In this document: positions 6,680 to 8,692 of the stretch, in pieces
How the letters are laid out: each line of letters begins with the position of its first letter
Position numbering within the stretch: position 1 is the first letter of the stretch
From: an uncultured bacterium
GTDB taxonomy: Bacteria > Cyanobacteriota > Vampirovibrionia > Gastranaerophilales > Gastranaerophilaceae
DNA length: 8,692 nt
Assembly (NCBI GenBank): GCA_902765655.1
Contig: CACXAK010000106.1
Location: forward strand, 1-8,692
Reading direction: 5' to 3'
The notes under the pieces: model-generated
Database searches by the model: none
Told to the model about the DNA's origin: nothing
What the model saw: only the letters and a program-made list of their open reading frames with translations
Program-made: the position numbers and the translations under genes

Positions 6680-6867
6680 CCTCCGGGGTTTCCCGGATGG
6701 CAGCGGCAAATACGTTTAATCCCCAGCCATAATCCTTTTATCACTCCGTATTTAATAATTGCCTGTTTCATGTATTCTGAACACGTCGGAGTAAACCTGC
6801 ACACAGGCGGAGTGAGTTTTGAAAACCATTGATATATTTTTATTAAGAATAAAAGTATTTTTTTCAT
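6661..6867 (-). CDS. yidD: Membrane protein insertion efficiency factor YidD
   Basis: A 68-residue member of the YidD (DUF37) family, a small inner-membrane-associated protein thought to assist YidC-dependent insertion of membrane proteins. The diagnostic motifs are present: KIYQWFSKLTPPVCRFTPTCSEYMKQAI, with Cys23 and Cys29, then the C-terminal CRCHPGNPGGYDPVP. The N-terminal amphipathic helix (KKILLFLIKIYQWF) is as expected, and the length is normal for the shorter members. The start at 6867-6865 has a purine-rich but weak leader. An extended -10 promoter sits just upstream on the minus strand. In many genomes yidD lies between rnpA and yidC; here its flanks are folP and a divergent transporter. 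Its 3' end overlaps folP by 19 bp, tail to tail. Confidence 0.93.
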   Translation of the reverse strand: MKKILLFLIKIYQWFSKLTPPVCRFTPTCSEYMKQAIIKYGVIKGLWLGIKRICRCHPGNPGGYDPVP

Positions 6868-6889
6868 TTTATTTCGCTTTCGCTCAAAT

Positions 6890-6898
6890 ATTATAACA
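6890..6898 (-). promoter_or_regulatory. Extended -10 promoter of yidD
   Basis: Read on the minus strand, 6898-6890 is TGT-TATAAT, within CGTGTTATAAT, identical to the 11 bases at 4274-4284. The start point would be near 6883, giving a leader of about 16 nt. No good -35 is seen at the 17-bp position. Confidence 0.55.
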
Positions 6899-6931
6899 CG
6901 CCAATATAATATTACATAATTCCGAATTTTA

Positions 6932-6940
6932 TGATAAAAT
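6932..6940 (+). promoter_or_regulatory. Extended -10 promoter of the AI-2E family transporter gene
   Basis: TGA followed by TAAAAT (6935-6940) forms an extended -10 about 25 bp before the ATG. GGGAGA (6953-6958) is the ribosome site. The -35 region is weak. It lies back to back with the yidD promoter in a 97-bp divergent gap. Confidence 0.5.
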
Positions 6941-6964
6941 CATTTTGAATTAGGGAGATTGAAT

Positions 6965-7981
6965 ATGTTTAGTGCTTTTTCTCAGAAATATTTAACACAA
7001 AAAAATATATTTTTTGCAATAGCTGTAATTTTGACATTGGTTTTAATTGCAAATATTCCGGATATAGCGATAATGTTTTTCGCATCTTATGTAATCGCAT
7101 GTTCACTTGATCCGCTGGTAAGAAAACTGTCAAAAAAAATGGCTCGTTCTACTGCCAGTGCTCTTGTTCTTTTGGGTAGTTTAATTTTAATTATATTATT
7201 ATTTGTACCATTGATAGTTATCGGAGCGAATGAAATAAAATCGTTTGCTGATGCGTTTCCGCAATATGTTGAGATCATCAGAAAGTTTATAATGGATACT
7301 CCTTTTTTAAATAAAAGCAGTGTGGATGTAGGCGGAGTTATTACTTCTGCATCAAGTGTATCTTCAAAAATTGTGTTAGAAACCATCAATTTCGGTAAAA
7401 ATCTTGGTTCCGGAATAATGTATTTGCTTGTTTCAATACTTATAATTTATTATTTTATGGTTGATAAATATACGGTAAAAGAAACATTTTTAAAATTATT
7501 TCCAAAAGCAATGCGTAAGAGGACTGCTGAAATATACGACACGATTTCATTAAAAATCGGGGGTTATGTTGTAGCGCAGGTTGCGGCGATAGCAAGTATA
7601 GGAATTATCATAACGATTGGCTTACTTATATTAAAAGTTGATTACGCTTTGTTATTGGGATTTTTATCGGCGTTGTTTGATATTGTTCCGATAGTAGGTC
7701 CGACTCTTGCGTTCTTTATATGTTTATTTGCTGTTGCAAAGCATGGACCTGTTATTGTTCTGCTTACGGCTGCATTATTCGGTTTTGCGCAGTTAATAGA
7801 AAATAATTTTGTCAGACCTTATGTATTCAGTAAATTATTGAATATACATCCGTTGTTGGTATTTTTATTTATCTTTTTGGGTGCAAAATTTTTCGGAATA
7901 ATCGGGGTTGTATTTGCCCCTGCGATAGCGGCATTAGCGGTAGTGTTAATTGAAGAAATTTATATGAAATCGATTGAATAA
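6965..7981 (+). CDS. AI-2E family transporter (PerM/YtvI/TqsA-like membrane protein)
   Basis: A 338-residue polytopic inner-membrane protein of the AI-2E transporter family (PF01594). Members are linked to autoinducer-2 export or Na+/H+ antiport, but most are uncharacterised. There are about seven to eight hydrophobic segments. A pair lies near the N-terminus (FFAIAVILTLVLIANI, then IAIMFFASYVIACS) with another at SALVLLGSLILIILLFVPLI. An extracellular-type loop rich in Ser/Val follows. The second half carries the family signatures DIVPIVGPTLAFF and QLIENNFVRPYVFSKLLNIHPL. I chose ATG 6965 over TTG 6959 because GGGAG (6953-6957) lies 7 bp from the ATG but only 1 bp from the TTG. The substrate is unknown. 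The gene diverges from yidD, and no terminator hairpin follows. Confidence 0.92.
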   Translation: MFSAFSQKYLTQKNIFFAIAVILTLVLIANIPDIAIMFFASYVIACSLDPLVRKLSKKMARSTASALVLLGSLILIILLFVPLIVIGANEIKSFADAFPQYVEIIRKFIMDTPFLNKSSVDVGGVITSASSVSSKIVLETINFGKNLGSGIMYLLVSILIIYYFMVDKYTVKETFLKLFPKAMRKRTAEIYDTISLKIGGYVVAQVAAIASIGIIITIGLLILKVDYALLLGFLSALFDIVPIVGPTLAFFICLFAVAKHGPVIVLLTAALFGFAQLIENNFVRPYVFSKLLNIHPLLVFLFIFLGAKFFGIIGVVFAPAIAALAVVLIEEIYMKSIE

Positions 7982-8069
7982 AAATATGTAATCTTGACAT
8001 TGGGTTACGATTATAATAAGTTTAAATTGTGGGTGTTTGTTGCGAGGCGCAGTGAACCCATGACTAATT

Positions 8070-8208
8070 GACAATAGAATATGGGCATGTGCAAGCCGAG
8101 CAGAGCCACGAGCGAAGCGAGAGTCCGACAATTATGCCAATAATGAATATTTTGGCTAATTGGAGGCGGTGGCGTTTAATGCGAGGCGCAGTGAACCCAA
8201 AGCAAATT
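8070..8208 (+). repeat. Array unit 1, divergent tRNA-Leu 5' fragment
   Basis: The shared leader and GGGCATGTG (8083-8091) are followed by a GC-richer stretch (8092-8129) containing GAGCGAAGCGAG, unlike the other units. Next comes an imperfect hairpin, AATTATGCCAA (8130-8140) with TTGGCTAATT (8152-8161). The unit ends with the second copy of the GCGAGGCGC 19-mer (8181-8199). It lacks the D-arm return sequence GGTAGACACGC. Confidence 0.6.
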
Positions 8209-8309
8209 GACAATAGAATATGGGCATGTGGTACTCTGCCGAGCAAAACAATTAAGTATTGTTTTGCGATAGGGGTAGACACGCCGAACTTGTGAAAACA
8301 AGTTGCGAT
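8209..8309 (+). repeat. Array unit 2, tRNA-Leu-like fragment with two hairpins
   Basis: Leader, then GGGCATGTGGT as in the tRNA. Hairpin 1 has a 10-bp stem, GCAAAACAAT (8243-8252) with ATTGTTTTGC (8258-8267), and loop TAAGT. The sequence then returns to GGTAGACACGC (8274-8284). Hairpin 2 is AACTTGT (8287-8293), loop GAAA, ACAAGTT (8298-8304). GGCATGT (8223-8229) can pair with ACACGCC (8279-8285) with one mismatch, closing the first half as one long hairpin. Confidence 0.7.
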
Positions 8310-8407
8310 GACAATAGAATATGGGCATGTGGTACTCTGCCGAACAAAACGATTAAGTATCGTTTTGTGAGAGGTGGTAGACACGCCTCAGAGCAAAAGC
8401 TCTGATT
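8310..8407 (+). repeat. Array unit 3, tRNA-Leu-like fragment with two hairpins
   Basis: Same layout as unit 2. The hairpin 1 stem is ACAAAACGAT (8344-8353) with ATCGTTTTGT (8359-8368): two base pairs differ from unit 2, and both keep pairing. The tRNA D-arm sequence returns as GGTGGTAGACACGCC (8373-8387), one base pattern closer to the real tRNA (AATGGTAGACACGC). Hairpin 2 has an unrelated sequence but the same size: TCAGAGC (8388-8394), loop AAAA, GCTCTGA (8399-8405). Confidence 0.7.
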
Positions 8408-8508
8408 GACAATAGAATATGGGCATGTGGTACTCTGCCGAGCAAAACAATTAAGTATTGTTTTGTGAGAGGGGTAGACACGCCAAGCTAGTGAAAACAA
8501 GCTGCGAT
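8408..8508 (+). repeat. Array unit 4, tRNA-Leu-like fragment with two hairpins
   Basis: Hairpin 1 is CAAAACAAT (8443-8451), loop TAAGT, ATTGTTTTG (8457-8465), extended by a G-T wobble (8442/8466). The sequence returns to GGTAGACACGCC (8473-8484). Hairpin 2 is AGCTAGT (8486-8492), loop GAAA, ACAAGCT (8497-8503), with one mismatch. The tRNA leader (8509-8521) follows directly, so the intact tRNA is the last member of the array. Confidence 0.7.
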
Positions 8509-8521
8509 GACAATAGAATAT

Positions 8522-8600
8522 GGGCATGTGGTGGAATGGTAGACACGCTAGTCTTAGGAACTAGTGCGCAAGCGTGGGAGTTCGAGTCTCTTCATGCCCA
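8522..8600 (+). tRNA. tRNA-Leu (anticodon TAG)
   Basis: The complete cloverleaf can be laid out by hand. The acceptor is GGGCATG (8522-8528) with CATGCCC (8593-8599) and discriminator A8600. The D-arm is GTG/CAC (8531-8546) with GG in the loop. The anticodon stem is CTAGT/ACTAG (8548-8552 and 8560-8564) around CTTAGGA, anticodon TAG at 8555-8557, reading CUA/CUN leucine codons. An 11-nt variable arm follows (8565-8575), and the T arm has loop TTCGAGT (8581-8587) and a stem with two G-U pairs. The long variable arm is typical of class II tRNAs. The 3' CCA is not encoded and must be added after transcription. Confidence 0.95.
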
Positions 8601-8647
8601 GTAATAGGTGGTTAGAGATATATCCCAAACCACCTATTACTTTGTGT
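8601..8647 (+). terminator. Hairpin after tRNA-Leu, probable terminator
   Basis: GTAATAGGTGGTT (8601-8613) and AACCACCTATTAC (8628-8640) form a perfect 13-bp stem with a 14-nt loop, beginning at the base after the tRNA discriminator. Only a short, interrupted T-run (TTTGTGT) follows, so termination efficiency is uncertain. It could instead be a processing or palindromic repeat element. Confidence 0.6.
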
Positions 8648-8674
8648 GGAGTATTTACGAGAACTCCCTGCCAC

Positions 8675-8692
8675 AGTATATGTAGTATATGT
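8675..8692 (+). repeat. Two tandem copies of AGTATATGT at the window edge
   Basis: AGTATATGT occurs at 8675-8683 and again at 8684-8692, ending exactly at the window edge, so the number of copies is unknown. Just upstream, GGAGT (8648-8652) and ACTCC (8663-8667) form a small hairpin. No gene is visible after 8647. Confidence 0.45.

Larger units (their letters stand above)
8042..8521 (+). repeat. Tandem array of tRNA-Leu 5'-end-derived repeat units
   Basis: The 540 bp between the transporter gene and tRNA-Leu contain no credible protein gene. The sequence GACAATAGAATATGGGCATG recurs at 8070, 8209, 8310, 8408 and 8509. The last copy is the true 5' flank and first bases of tRNA-Leu. The four upstream copies therefore start like the tRNA gene but lack its anticodon, T arm and 3' acceptor strand. 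Periods are 139, 101, 98 and 101 bp. Units two to four share the same two-hairpin architecture. A further 19-mer, GCGAGGCGCAGTGAACCCA, occurs at 8042-8060 and 8181-8199, before the first and second copies only. Confidence 0.85.

Noticed and set aside
6959..6961. TTG start for the AI-2E family transporter
   Set aside because: It lies only one base after the GGGAGA ribosome site; ATG 6965 has proper spacing.
7994..8017. Promoter TTGACA ... TATAAT upstream of the tRNA array
   Set aside because: Both hexamers are good but the spacer is only 12 bp, too short for a normal sigma-70-type promoter. The TATAAT alone may still act, but I could not support a call.
8209..8508. Integron attC-like cassette array
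   Set aside because: The units are palindromic, but no integron integrase or cassette ORFs are seen, and I could not identify R/L box core sites at consistent positions.
8514..8519. TAGAAT in the tRNA leader as a -10 box repeated in every unit
   Set aside because: Transcription would start inside the tRNA sequence, which would lose the 5' end of the tRNA; no matching -35 is present before copies 3 and 5.
8070..8521. CRISPR array
   Set aside because: The repeated block is regularly spaced but the intervals are about 78 bp of mostly shared sequence, not unique spacers, and the repeat is the 5' end of a tRNA gene. No cas genes are present.
8064..8527. Minus-strand open frames across the tRNA-fragment array (for example 8064-8384 and 8252-8527)
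   Set aside because: They are translations of the repeat units themselves (recurring AHILLS and CPYSIV), have no ribosome sites, and change frame between units because the periods are not all multiples of three.

Overview
The window is AT-rich bacterial DNA with short intergenic gaps, Shine-Dalgarno leaders and standard bacterial housekeeping genes (folP, yidD, an AI-2E family transporter, a zinc-dependent dehydrogenase, tRNA-Leu). Two small coupled genes look clade-restricted; one has an N-terminal 'VSFKQ' of the kind I associate with gut non-photosynthetic cyanobacteria (Gastranaerophilales / 'Melainabacteria'). That placement is an inference from style, not proof. Almost every larger intergenic gap and one coding sequence carry palindromic repeat material, so this genome looks rich in small repeats.

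Layout. 1-127: tail of an upstream gene, perhaps a sugar ABC substrate-binding protein. 173-1225: zinc-dependent medium-chain dehydrogenase with a palindromic repeat inserted in frame. 1229-2821 (minus): 530-residue TPR protein, convergent with the dehydrogenase. 2950-3114: 54-residue Cys-rich zinc-ribbon-like protein with its own promoter. 3118-3303: large imperfect inverted repeat. 3339-4235: YhcC/YtqA-type radical SAM gene broken by an in-frame TGA together with loss of about nine codons. 4397-5481: two overlapping genes for small unknown proteins with hydrophobic segments. 5501-5538: strong hairpin covering the folP start codon. 5525-6679: folP with the N-terminal extension domain. 6661-6867 (minus): yidD, overlapping folP tail to tail. 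6965-7981: AI-2E family transporter. 7982-8521: no protein gene. 8522-8600: intact tRNA-Leu(UAG), followed by a perfect 13-bp hairpin.

The most unusual part is 8042-8521. Four tandem units (periods 139, 101, 98 and 101 bp) each begin with the exact 5' flank and first bases of the tRNA-Leu gene. Three of them then carry a hairpin where the D-loop should be, return to the tRNA D-arm sequence, and end with a second, unit-specific hairpin where the anticodon arm should be. The first hairpin shows compensatory base changes between units, so the fold, not only the sequence, has been kept. I do not recognise this as a described element. Candidate explanations are a tRNA-derived palindromic repeat family, tandem remnants of tRNA-targeted insertions, or a structured RNA.

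Functionally the protein genes are mixed: folate synthesis, membrane protein insertion, transport, and carbon or alcohol metabolism. There is no obvious long operon. The only clear co-translation is the 4397-5481 pair.
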